Shown one piece after another: positions 9,391 to 17,121 of a stretch of DNA of 64,000 bases. A program made the translations under genes and the position numbers. Numbering within the stretch: the stretch's first letter is position 1; each line of letters begins with the position of its first letter. The notes under the pieces were generated by a model, which ran no database searches, was not told where the DNA came from, and saw only the letters and a list, made by a program, of their open reading frames with translations. The DNA is from JAWKWA01 sp041397765 (lineage in GTDB: Bacteria; Pseudomonadota; Alphaproteobacteria; Rhizobiales; Hyphomicrobiaceae), in assembly GCA_041397765.1 (NCBI GenBank), contig JAWKWA010000008.1:124001-188000 (forward strand), read 5' to 3'.

Positions 9391-10224
9391 TCAGTCGAGG
9401 CACTTGTCCTCGAATTGGCACAGATCGGCAACGACACAGGTGCCGCAGCGCGGCTTGCGGGCGAGGCAGGTATAGCGCCCGTGCAGGATCAGCCAGTGAT
9501 GGGCATTTCGCCGGAACTCCGCCGGCACGCATTGAAGCAGCACCTGCTCGACCTCGTCGGGCGTGCGCCCCGGGGCGAGCCCGGTACGGTTCCCGACCCG
9601 GAAGATATGGGTGTCGACGGCGATGGTCGGTTCGCCGAAAGCGACGTTCAGCACCACATTTGCGGTCTTCCGGCCGACGCCGGGCAGCCGCTCGAGCGCC
9701 GCCCGGTCCGCCGGCACCGCGCCGCCGTGCTCCTCGACGAGGATCCTCGACAGAGCGAGCACGTTCTTTGCCTTGCCGCGGAAGAGGCCGATGGTCTTGA
9801 TGTGCTCTCGGATCTGATCCTCGCCGAGCGCGACCATCTTCGCCGGCGTGTCGGCCGCGGCGAACAGGCCCCGCGTCGCCTTGTTGACGCCCGCATCCGT
9901 CGCCTGCGCCGACAGCACCACGGCGACGAGCAGCGTGAAGGGGTTGGAATGCTCCAGCTCGCTGCGCGGATCGGGGCGCTGCGCCCTCAGCCGCGTGAAG
10001 AGCTCCTCTATCGCCGCCGCATCGAGCCGGGTGCCCGTGCGGCCAGGGGCGCCGGCCCGCTTCGCTTTGGGCTTTGCCGTCCCCGCCGTCTTCGCCTTCG
10101 CGGCCGCACCGGACGCCTTTGCCTTGACGGCCGCGCCGGACCCCTTCGCTTCCACGGCTGCACCGGCCCGGCCCCGTGGGGAAGCGCCACCACCCCGCCC
10201 GACCGTCTTTACGCCCCGTGCCAT
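9391..10224 (-). CDS. nth: Endonuclease III
   Basis: Base-excision repair DNA glycosylase/AP lyase acting on oxidised pyrimidines. The catalytic domain carries the helix-hairpin-helix LPGVGRKTANVV with the Schiff-base Lys186 and the catalytic Asp204 in VDTHIFRVGNR. Four cysteines near the C-terminus (about 253, 260, 263, 269; spacing C-x6-C-x2-C-x5-C) bind the [4Fe-4S] cluster. The protein is 277 residues, about 65 longer than E. coli Nth at the N-terminus; the extra part is low-complexity Ala/Lys/Gly. The next in-frame ATG lies well inside the domain, so the extension is likely real. It is divergent from the DUF2244 gene, 78 bases away. Confidence 0.94.
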   Translation of the reverse strand: MARGVKTVGRGGGASPRGRAGAAVEAKGSGAAVKAKASGAAAKAKTAGTAKPKAKRAGAPGRTGTRLDAAAIEELFTRLRAQRPDPRSELEHSNPFTLLVAVVLSAQATDAGVNKATRGLFAAADTPAKMVALGEDQIREHIKTIGLFRGKAKNVLALSRILVEEHGGAVPADRAALERLPGVGRKTANVVLNVAFGEPTIAVDTHIFRVGNRTGLAPGRTPDEVEQVLLQCVPAEFRRNAHHWLILHGRYTCLARKPRCGTCVVADLCQFEDKCLD

Positions 10225-10302
10225 GCCCCGCGCCTCCCATCCGTCCGCCCTCGCCGAATATCGGACCTTTCAGCCAGCCCCTCGATGAACTAGCCTCGGG
10301 CG

Positions 10303-10809
10303 ATGACCTCAGACCGCCCCGCCGATGAAGGCCAGATACCGGGCCGGGACGCCCTCTTCCGGGCCGTCCTCACGCCCAACAGCTCGCTCGGCCGCGAAGG
10401 CTTCCGCATCCTGATGGGGATCGTGATCGCCATCAACCTGTTCGTCGGTCTGACGGCCTGGTCCATGGGCGCCTGGCCGATCTTCGGATTTTGCGGCCTC
10501 GATGTCGCCCTCTTCTATTGGGCTTTCAAGGCCAACTACCGGGCCGCGCGGCGCTACGAGACGGTCGAGATCTCGCACGACCTTCTCGAGGTGACGCGGG
10601 TCGATCCGGCCGGCAATCGGCTGGTCTGGCAGTGCAACCCCTATTGGGCCCGCGTCGAGCTCGTCGAATATCCGAGCGGGGCCGACCTGAAGCTCGTCTC
10701 GGGCGGCCGCTCGATCGAGATCGCCCGCGTGCTCGGCGAGGAGGAGAAGCGCGATTTCGCCTCGGCCCTGAAGGCGGCGCTCCACCAGAGCCGCCATCGG
10801 CCGGCCTGA
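10303..10809 (+). CDS. DUF2244 domain membrane protein
   Basis: A 168-residue protein of the DUF2244 family, function unknown. Two membrane helices lie at about residues 35-75 (ILMGIVIAINLFVGLTAWSMG and the following IFGFCGLDVALFYWAF), preceded by the family's LTPNSSLGREGF and followed by the motif FKANYRAARRYE. The cytoplasmic tail has the typical WQCNPYWARVELVE and ends in an Arg/His-rich segment. DUF2244 genes are often found beside nth in alphaproteobacteria, as here. Confidence 0.85.
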   Translation: MTSDRPADEGQIPGRDALFRAVLTPNSSLGREGFRILMGIVIAINLFVGLTAWSMGAWPIFGFCGLDVALFYWAFKANYRAARRYETVEISHDLLEVTRVDPAGNRLVWQCNPYWARVELVEYPSGADLKLVSGGRSIEIARVLGEEEKRDFASALKAALHQSRHRPA

Positions 10810-10897
10810 CCGGGCCGGCAGGTTTCGGGTCGCCGCGAGCCTCGTTCCAGGCGCATGGTCCCGGCCATGGATTGATGGCCTCAATGGGAAGAGAGCG

Positions 10898-11824
10898 ATG
10901 CTGATGACCTCGACGACGAGAGCGCAGGAAAATCCGGACCTTGCCGCCGGCATGGGACCGCCGCCCGCGGTCGACGACTATCTGCAGATCCGCGAGGCGA
11001 TCGGCTGGCTGACCGCGCATTGGCAGTCCCAGCCCGATCTTGCCGCGCTCGCCGCCCATCTCGGCCTCGGCGCCACCCAGACCCAGAAGCTTTTCACGCG
11101 CTGGTGCGGCCTCTCGCCCAAGGAATTCGTGCAGGCCATCACCATCGACCACGCCCGCGACCTGCTCGACGGCGATGCGAGCCTGCTCGACGCCGCGCTC
11201 GAGGTCGGGCTCTCCGGCCCCTCGCGCCTCCACGACCTCTTCGTCGATCACGAGGCCATGTCGCCGGGCGAGTATAAGCGCCGCGGCGAGGGGCTGACCA
11301 TCTCCTGGGGCTTTCACGATTCGCCCTTCGGCCGCGCACTGGTGATGGCGACCGCGCGCGGCATCTGCGGCATCGCCTTCGCCGACGGCCCCGGCGACGA
11401 GCCGGCCGCGCTCGCCGACATGCAGGCGCGCTGGCCGGCCGCCCGCTATGTCGAGGCCCCCGCCGTCACCGCGTCCGAAGCCGCCAGGCTGTTCCGTCCG
11501 CTCGACTGGCAGGAGGAGGACCCGATCCGCGTGGTGATGATCGGCTCCGACTTCGAGGTGCGGGTCTGGGAGGAGTTGCTGCGCATTCCGATGGGCGCGA
11601 CCGCCAGCTATGGCGCCGTCGCCGAGGCCATCGGCCGGCCGCAGGCGGCGCGCGCGGTCGGTGCGGCCGTCGGGCGCAATCCGCTCTCTTTCGTCGTCCC
11701 CTGCCACCGTGTCGTCGGTAGCACCGGCCGGCTCACCGGCTATCATTGGGGCATCACCCGCAAGCAGGCGATCATCGGCTGGGAGAAGGGCTGCCTCAGG
11801 CGGCTGGCGGAGAAAGCCGTTTGA
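10898..11824 (+). CDS. AraC-type regulator fused to O6-methylguanine methyltransferase (Ada-like)
   Basis: A 308-residue suicide DNA methyltransferase that takes methyl groups from O6-methylguanine. The first ~130 residues form an AraC helix-turn-helix pair (LAAHLGLGATQTQKLFTRWC...), the second half is the methyltransferase with the active-site PCHRVVG (Cys269) and the arginine-finger region NPLSFVVPCH. Compared with E. coli Ada, the N-terminal zinc domain that repairs phosphotriesters (with Cys38 as methyl acceptor and switch) is missing, so this form cannot be activated in the classical way. A GGGAAGAGAG ribosome binding site precedes the ATG. Its 3' end overlaps the convergent acetyltransferase gene by 29 bases. 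Confidence 0.9.
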   Translation: MLMTSTTRAQENPDLAAGMGPPPAVDDYLQIREAIGWLTAHWQSQPDLAALAAHLGLGATQTQKLFTRWCGLSPKEFVQAITIDHARDLLDGDASLLDAALEVGLSGPSRLHDLFVDHEAMSPGEYKRRGEGLTISWGFHDSPFGRALVMATARGICGIAFADGPGDEPAALADMQARWPAARYVEAPAVTASEAARLFRPLDWQEEDPIRVVMIGSDFEVRVWEELLRIPMGATASYGAVAEAIGRPQAARAVGAAVGRNPLSFVVPCHRVVGSTGRLTGYHWGITRKQAIIGWEKGCLRRLAEKAV

Positions 11825-12338
11825 ACAGGATCGTCGTCGCCGTGAGCCCGCCATGGCTCATCAGCGCGAAATCGGGGATCCGGCCCGCTACCTGATAGCC
11901 GAGGCCGCGATAGAGCGTCTCGGCCGGCCCGTCGGTCTCGGTGTCGAGCGTGACGAGCGTGCGGCCGAGCCCACGCGCCTCCTGCTCGATTCGGGCCATC
12001 AGCGCCGCGGCGATGCCCCGGCGCCGGGCGCGGCGGTGGACCAGCAGCTTTGCCACCTCGGCCCGGTGCGGCTGGTTCGGCTGCCAGCAGGGATGGAGTT
12101 GCACCGTTCCGACGATCCCCCCGGCATCGCGCGCCGCGAGCACGATCTTGCGATGGGTGGCGACCTCGCCTTCGAGCGACAGCCAGAAGCGGATGGCATC
12201 GAGCGGGGCGAGCGGCGCCATGAAGCTGACCCCGCCGCCGCTGTCGACGCAATCGATCAGCACCTCGGCGAGTTCGGGGATCGCCGCTGCATAGCTCGCT
12301 CCGTCGAGCCGGTCGATGACGACGCCGTCCCCGCTCAA
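11796..12338 (-). CDS. GNAT family N-acetyltransferase
   Basis: A 180-residue GCN5-related acetyltransferase, substrate unknown. The acetyl-CoA-binding motif A reads VAKLLVHRRARRRGIAAALM, followed by motif B around ETDGPAETLYRGLGYQVAGR. The start is a TTG at 12338 overlapping the gpmA stop (ATTTGA), with GGAGG seven bases upstream; no ATG fits. The overlap implies translational coupling as the last gene of the dapB-gpmA group. Its 3' end overlaps the convergent Ada-like gene. Confidence 0.85.
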   Translation of the reverse strand: MSGDGVVIDRLDGASYAAAIPELAEVLIDCVDSGGGVSFMAPLAPLDAIRFWLSLEGEVATHRKIVLAARDAGGIVGTVQLHPCWQPNQPHRAEVAKLLVHRRARRRGIAAALMARIEQEARGLGRTLVTLDTETDGPAETLYRGLGYQVAGRIPDFALMSHGGLTATTILFKRLSPPAA

Positions 12339-12955
12339 ATGGCGACCTCCCGCTTGTCCGCGACCGAGCCGTCGGCGGCGAGCCGGTAGACGATCGGCAC
12401 GCCCGTCGCCAGCTCCCGCGCGATGATCTCCTCGCCCGTCAGCCCCTCGAGCGACATGATGAGCGCGCGCAGCGAGTTGCCGTGTGCGGCGACCAGCACG
12501 CGCCGGCCTTCGAGCACCAACGGCCGGATCTCGGCCTCGTAATAGGGCAGGACGCGGGCAGCGGTGTCCTTGAGGCTCTCCCCGCCTGGCGGCGGCACGT
12601 CGAACGAGCGGCGCCAGACATGCACCTGCTCCTCGCCCCAGCGCGTACGCGCGTCGTCCTTGTTGAGCCCCGACAACTCCCCGTAGTCCCGCTCGTTGAG
12701 CGCCTGGTCGCGGCGGGTCTCGAGGCCCTGCTGGCCGATCTCCTCGAGGATCAGGCGGAGCGTGTGCTGCGCCCGTGTCAGCCCCGAGGTGAAGGCGATG
12801 TCGAAGCCGAGCCCCATGCCCTTCAGCGCCCGGCCGGCGGCGCGCGCCTCGGCGATGCCCTTTTCGGTCAGGTCCGGATCGCGCCAGCCGGTGAAGAGGT
12901 TCTTGAGGTTCCACTCGCTTTGGCCGTGGCGGACGAGCACGAGAAGGCGATCCAT
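12335..12955 (-). CDS. gpmA: 2,3-bisphosphoglycerate-dependent phosphoglycerate mutase
   Basis: Converts 3-phosphoglycerate to 2-phosphoglycerate in glycolysis through a phosphohistidine. The catalytic RHG sits at residues 9-11 (LVLVRHGQSEWN); the second catalytic His is in VLVAAHGNSLRALI, with the family motifs FTGWRDPDLTEKG and LNERDYGELSGLNKDD. The 206 residues match the short alphaproteobacterial form, lacking the C-terminal tail of the E. coli enzyme. It is part of the tight minus-strand group with dapB and a small membrane protein upstream and an acetyltransferase overlapping downstream. Confidence 0.94.
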   Translation of the reverse strand: MDRLLVLVRHGQSEWNLKNLFTGWRDPDLTEKGIAEARAAGRALKGMGLGFDIAFTSGLTRAQHTLRLILEEIGQQGLETRRDQALNERDYGELSGLNKDDARTRWGEEQVHVWRRSFDVPPPGGESLKDTAARVLPYYEAEIRPLVLEGRRVLVAAHGNSLRALIMSLEGLTGEEIIARELATGVPIVYRLAADGSVADKREVAI

Positions 12956-12975
12956 GTTCACTCCGTTCGAGAGTT

Positions 12976-13269
12976 TCAGTCGTCGAGAAAGCCGGCCACC
13001 ACCCAGCCGACCCCCTCGAGAGCGGCAAAAGCGAGCACGGCGGCAATGAGAAGGAAAAGCGCGACGGCGCCGGGCTCGCTGTCGAGCGCGCCCTGGCCGA
13101 GCCCGATTACGAAGGCGACCGTCGAGCCCAGAAGCAGGAAGCCCGCGACCAGGATGCCGAGCCGGCGAAAGCCGCGCCGGATCCGGGCCGACCACCCGAT
13201 ATGCCGTCCCGTCGCGGTCGTCGCCGGGGCGCGCTGGTTTGGATCTGCGTCGGTCGGGCTCGTCTGCAT
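12976..13269 (-). CDS. Small two-helix membrane protein
   Basis: A 97-residue protein of unknown function with two hydrophobic helices (LGILVAGFLLLGSTVAFVIG and AVALFLLIAAVLAFAALEGV) preceded by a basic stretch. An ATG at 13284 would add five residues; 13269 gives the more usual spacing of 15 bases from the dapB stop. It sits between dapB and gpmA, 20 bases before the latter, so it is co-transcribed with them. No motif suggests a role. Confidence 0.65.
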   Translation of the reverse strand: MQTSPTDADPNQRAPATTATGRHIGWSARIRRGFRRLGILVAGFLLLGSTVAFVIGLGQGALDSEPGAVALFLLIAAVLAFAALEGVGWVVAGFLDD

Positions 13270-13284
13270 GGCCCGCTCCCCCAC

Positions 13285-14091
13285 TCACAGACCGAGCACG
13301 TCGGCCATGCTGTAATGGCCGGGCGCGCGATCCCGCGCCCACAGCGCGGCCTTGACCGCCCCCTTGGCGAACAGCGAGCGGTCGCCGGCCTTGTGGGTGA
13401 GCTCGATGCGCTCGCCATCGCCGGCGAAGATGACCGAATGCTCGCCGATCACGCTGCCGCCGCGCAGCGTCGCAAATCCGATGTCGCCGCGCTGCCGCGC
13501 CCCGGTGATGCCGTCGCGCGCCCGCACCGATCGTGTCTCGAGATCGATGCCGCGGCCCTCGGCGGCGGCGCGCCCGAGCATCAGCGCCGTGCCGGACGGC
13601 GCGTCGACCTTCATGCGGTGATGCATCTCGACGACCTCGATGTCGAAATCCTCATCGAGCGCCGCCGCGACCTTCCGCGCGAGCGCGACGAGCAGGTTGA
13701 CGCCGAGGCTCATATTGCCGGCGCGCACCACCCGCGCATGGCGCGAGGCGGCGTCGATCGCCCCGATGTCGCTCGGCGAGAGCCCGGTCGTGCCGATGAC
13801 ATGGACGATGCGCGCCTGCGCGGCGAGCGCCGCAAAGCCGATGGTTGCCGCCGGTGCCGTGAAATCGAGAATGCCCTCGACATCCTTGATGACGGACAGC
13901 GGATCGTCCGTGACGGGAACGCCGGCCTCGGCCACGCCCGCGACGAGGCCGGCATCGCGGCCGAGCAACGCCGAGCCTTCCCGCTCGGTCGCCCCCGCGA
14001 GCACCGCGCCCGGCACCTCCGTGATCGCCCGGATGAGCGCCTGCCCCATGCGGCCGCCCGCGCCCATGACGGCAAGTCTCATATCGGCCAT
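13285..14091 (-). CDS. dapB: 4-hydroxy-tetrahydrodipicolinate reductase
   Basis: Second step of the diaminopimelate/lysine pathway, NAD(P)H-dependent reduction in the cytoplasm. The dinucleotide-binding GAGGRMGQ is at residues 10-17; the substrate-binding and catalytic segment reads EVVEMHHRMKVDAPSGTAL, and the C-terminal GHYSMADVLGL is typical. The 268-residue length fits. I chose ATG 14091 (MADMRLAVMG) because it places the Rossmann strand at the right distance; the upstream frame is Arg-rich. First gene of the group running to 11796. Confidence 0.94.
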   Translation of the reverse strand: MADMRLAVMGAGGRMGQALIRAITEVPGAVLAGATEREGSALLGRDAGLVAGVAEAGVPVTDDPLSVIKDVEGILDFTAPAATIGFAALAAQARIVHVIGTTGLSPSDIGAIDAASRHARVVRAGNMSLGVNLLVALARKVAAALDEDFDIEVVEMHHRMKVDAPSGTALMLGRAAAEGRGIDLETRSVRARDGITGARQRGDIGFATLRGGSVIGEHSVIFAGDGERIELTHKAGDRSLFAKGAVKAALWARDRAPGHYSMADVLGL

Positions 14092-14201
14092 GGCTCGACG
14101 CCCCTCGTTTCGACCATCTTGCGCTCTATAACAGCCGGACGGACATATGAAAACGGCCCGCCGCTCGCCGGACGGGCGTGCCGATTGGCTGGAGGTGGGT
14201 G

Positions 14202-14834
14202 ATGATCGAGAGGACGCGAGCCCGGGGCCGGGCTGGGATCGGCATTCTGATCGGCTTGGCGGGGCTGATCGCCGCTGGCGGCGCGGCGGCACTCGCGGCG
14301 ACCGGCGAGGTGAAGAGCATCTACACCACCATCGACCTGAAGAGCTGCAAGACGCTGCAGAAATTCGAGGACGGCGCCAGCTGGTACTGCCCCGGCACCA
14401 TCGACGGCTACGACGTGCTGCTCTCGGAGGGCGACCTGCGCTTCATGGTGAGCTACGGCAAGCCGGTCGATGGCAAGGTCCCGCACGCCCAGACCCTCAA
14501 ATCCTTCAACACGATATTCAAGGGCAATTCCGACCGCGCCGCTCTCGAATGGCGCGCCGAGCGGCGGGGCGCGGTCTGGATCCCCTACGCGACCATCCTG
14601 CGCTACTACACCTCGAGCGACGCCAGCGGACAGATGGTCCACGGCCAGGTGCTGGTCGTCTCCAAGGTCGGCGTCGCTACGGGCGCCGATTCCTGCCACG
14701 TCGCCTATGTCGACTCGCGCGCCAACAAGGATGCGAATGCCCTCGCCCGCAAGGCTGCCGACGAACTCGCCAGGACATTCGACTGCCTGAAGGAGCCGGT
14801 GATCTACGGCAAGTCCGGCCGGAGCCCGATGTAG
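14202..14834 (+). CDS. Exported protein of unknown function
   Basis: A 210-residue protein with an N-terminal signal sequence (basic RTRARGRAG then GILIGLAGLIAAGGAAALAA). GGAGG lies six bases before the ATG at 14202; an earlier ATG at 14178 has no such site. The mature part has two cysteines 14 apart (LKSCKTLQKFEDGASWYC) in a block that continues with GYDVLLSEGDLRFMVSYG, and a second pair (DSCHVAYVDSR...TFDCLKEP) near the C-terminus, suggesting two disulfide bonds. I recall similar small periplasmic proteins in related bacteria but no known function. Confidence 0.7.
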   Translation: MIERTRARGRAGIGILIGLAGLIAAGGAAALAATGEVKSIYTTIDLKSCKTLQKFEDGASWYCPGTIDGYDVLLSEGDLRFMVSYGKPVDGKVPHAQTLKSFNTIFKGNSDRAALEWRAERRGAVWIPYATILRYYTSSDASGQMVHGQVLVVSKVGVATGADSCHVAYVDSRANKDANALARKAADELARTFDCLKEPVIYGKSGRSPM

Positions 14835-14873
14835 CGCCCTGGATGCGCCGTCCGCGTCGGCGCCCCCCTCAGG

Positions 14874-14922
14874 ACTCACAACTCACAACTCACAACTCAC
14901 GACTCACGACTCACGACTCACA
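14874..14922. repeat. Seven tandem heptamers (ACTCACA/ACTCACG)
   Basis: Seven perfect 7-base units in the order ACTCACA x3, ACTCACG x3, ACTCACA, located between two convergent genes. The unit is far richer in A/T than its surroundings. It lies outside both coding regions (13 bases from the acetyltransferase stop). Confidence 0.9.
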
Positions 14923-14935
14923 TCTCTCCATCCGC

Positions 14936-15439
14936 CTAGCTCCAACCGAACGCCATCTTGGCGACCGTTGTGTCGCCGAACTGCTCGAGCGCTTCGCCGA
15001 CCGGCCGGCCGCCGCGCCGCCGGTAGAACTCGCAGGCACCGCGATTGTCGCAGAGCGCCCAGACCAGCAGCCCCTCGAGGCCGCGCTCGTCGAGCACCTG
15101 CCGGCAGCTCTCGAACAGATGCACGCCGAGCCCGAGCCCCTGATAGACGGGATCGAGATAGAGCTCGTAGATCTCGCCCTTGAACGTCTGGCGCGCGCGC
15201 GACCGGCCGCAGGTCGCATAGCCGGCGATCACGCCGCCGGCCTCCAGCAGGAGCGGCGGGTCCCCGCTCCGTGCCGCCCTCGCCCACCAGTCTGCACCGC
15301 GCCGGCGGATATAGCCCTCGAGCTGAAGCCGCGGAATGATTCCCGTATAGGCGAGCGTCCACGATCGCGCGAAGATCTCGGCGATGCGCTCGGCATCGAC
15401 ATCGGCGGCCGGCCGCACCCGGGCGAATTGGGTCTCCAT
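14936..15439 (-). CDS. GNAT family N-acetyltransferase
   Basis: A 167-residue GNAT enzyme. Motif A is YELYLDPVYQGLGLGVHLF and motif B covers LLVWALCDNRGACEFYRRRGGRPVG, the usual acetyl-CoA-binding elements; the substrate is unknown. The ATG at 15439 (METQFARVRPAADVD) is chosen because the family begins with a beta strand carrying an R-x-A-x-x-x-D pattern; the upstream frame is low-complexity. It is unrelated in sequence to the acetyltransferase at 11796. Confidence 0.87.
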   Translation of the reverse strand: METQFARVRPAADVDAERIAEIFARSWTLAYTGIIPRLQLEGYIRRRGADWWARAARSGDPPLLLEAGGVIAGYATCGRSRARQTFKGEIYELYLDPVYQGLGLGVHLFESCRQVLDERGLEGLLVWALCDNRGACEFYRRRGGRPVGEALEQFGDTTVAKMAFGWS

Positions 15440-15575
15440 CCCGCTAATATAGGTAGGCCGGCGAGGCGCCGCACCATGCCTCGCGCGGGGGGAGGGGCCG
15501 GTCCCCCGAGGCGGTTGTGGAGCCGCACCGGCGGGAGGTGCGCTTCTCCACAGGCTGCCCGGTCCCTCTCCGGCG

Positions 15576-16928
15576 CTATCTGAGATCGAGCTCCTTGATC
15601 TCGCCCGGTGCCACCTCGACGCCGACCGGCGCGAAACCCTCATCGTTCGGATCGAAGATCTCGTAGCTGCCTTCGGGCAGGCTGAGGTCCTCCCCGTCGA
15701 CCGGATCGAGCCCGCGCTCCCCCGTCGTCAGCGAGCGGATCGCGAAGAACCGCACCGGCGGGCTCGCCATCCGCACCCGGACGATGGCGCCGGTCACCAC
15801 GGTCTTCCGGCCGGCCTCGAACGTCGCGGTGCCGAACGAGAAGCCGCTCGAGCTCTTCAGCTCGTAGGTGCCGGGCACCAGCGCCACCTTCTGGCCGGCC
15901 TGCTGGAAGATCGCCGCGACGTCCTCGCCGGTTTCCGGATCGATGAGGTCCATGTTGGCCGCCGCCGGATTGCGGAACTCGAGGAAGGCCGGCACCAGTT
16001 TCGTCGTCTCGCCGGCCCTGATCTCGACCCCGGTCCACGCGCCGTTGGTCAGCATCACGGTATAGATGCCCGCCGGCAGCTCCAGCCGGTTGCCGCCGAC
16101 CGTGCCGACGATACCGGCATGTTGGCCGCTCTCGCTGTCGACGACCTCGACGCCGGCCTCGGCGATCCCCGGAATGGTCAGGATGCCGGGACCATGCGCC
16201 GGCTCGGGGGCGGCTTCCTGGATCGGCGCCGCCGCCGCTGCGACCAGCTTGTCGGCGAGATCGCGCATCGATCGTGCGTCGTAATAGTTGCCGCGCGCGA
16301 CATTGGCGATGCACTGCAATTGCAGCCGCGTGCCGCTGTCGACACCGAAGCCGACGGTATGGACGACGAGTCCGGCATGGGCCGCCGCGAGCGCCTTGGC
16401 GACCGCGCACGGATCGGCCCGGCATGTCTCCTTGCCGTCGCTGACGAGGATGATCGTATTGGCACTCTCGGGATGGGCCGCCAGATCCTCTGCCGCCTTC
16501 TGCAGCGACAGGCTGATCGGCGTATAGCCCCGCGCCGCGAGCCCCGACACGGTGGCGTCGATCTCGTCCGCCCGCTCCGCCGCCGGTCCGAACGGCAGCA
16601 CCAGCTCGGTGTCGCCGCAATTCTTCTCCTCCGGGTCCGACTGATGGCCATAGACCCTGAGCGCGAGCGAAATGGTGGGGGGAAGCCGGCCGACCATGCC
16701 GATCAGCGCATCGCGCGCCGCATCGAACCGCGTGGTGCCGTCGGGCAGCTCGGAGTTCATGCTGCCCGAGGCGTCGAGCACGAGCTCGATCCGGTCGGCG
16801 GTCGGCTGCTGACCCTGCCCGGCCGTCCCCGCCGCTCGGGCCGGGACCGAGGCTGCCAGGTTCGCGCAAGCGAGCCAGAGGCAGGCGACAAGGGCCGCAG
16901 CCCCATTCTTCGATGCGGCTCGACCCAT
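15576..16928 (-). CDS. Exported von Willebrand factor A domain protein
   Basis: A 450-residue protein with a signal peptide (GAAALVACLWLACANLAASVPARA) and a VWA domain from about 47 to 230. The metal-ion-dependent adhesion site is complete: DASGS (52-56), a later Thr in GYTPISLSL, and the Asp in ILVSDGKETC. Residues 255-450 form beta-rich modules, each with a conserved AGxYTVML- or PGTYELKS-like strand, probably immunoglobulin- or PEGA-like domains. Such proteins bind partners in the periplasm or at the surface; the ligand is unknown. The start at 16928 places the signal peptide correctly; an ATG 24 codons upstream would bury it. Confidence 0.82.
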   Translation of the reverse strand: MGRAASKNGAAALVACLWLACANLAASVPARAAGTAGQGQQPTADRIELVLDASGSMNSELPDGTTRFDAARDALIGMVGRLPPTISLALRVYGHQSDPEEKNCGDTELVLPFGPAAERADEIDATVSGLAARGYTPISLSLQKAAEDLAAHPESANTIILVSDGKETCRADPCAVAKALAAAHAGLVVHTVGFGVDSGTRLQLQCIANVARGNYYDARSMRDLADKLVAAAAAPIQEAAPEPAHGPGILTIPGIAEAGVEVVDSESGQHAGIVGTVGGNRLELPAGIYTVMLTNGAWTGVEIRAGETTKLVPAFLEFRNPAAANMDLIDPETGEDVAAIFQQAGQKVALVPGTYELKSSSGFSFGTATFEAGRKTVVTGAIVRVRMASPPVRFFAIRSLTTGERGLDPVDGEDLSLPEGSYEIFDPNDEGFAPVGVEVAPGEIKELDLR

Positions 16929-17121
16929 GGAATTTGGTGCTCCGGGAAACGGCCGCTCGTAACGTACGGCGGGCCTCGGCTGGCTTTCGGCAAGGAGCAT
17001 GACGGCTGATCGGCAAGGGGTGCACGGACCCTCTGCACGATATGAATCTAGGATCGAATCCCGCCTCCGACAATGGCCCTCTGGTAACGTCAGGAAACGC
17101 CGGCCACGCTGCCCGGCCGTC

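Noticed and set aside
14874..14922. CRISPR array
   Set aside because: The units are seven bases and adjacent, with no spacers and no cas genes.
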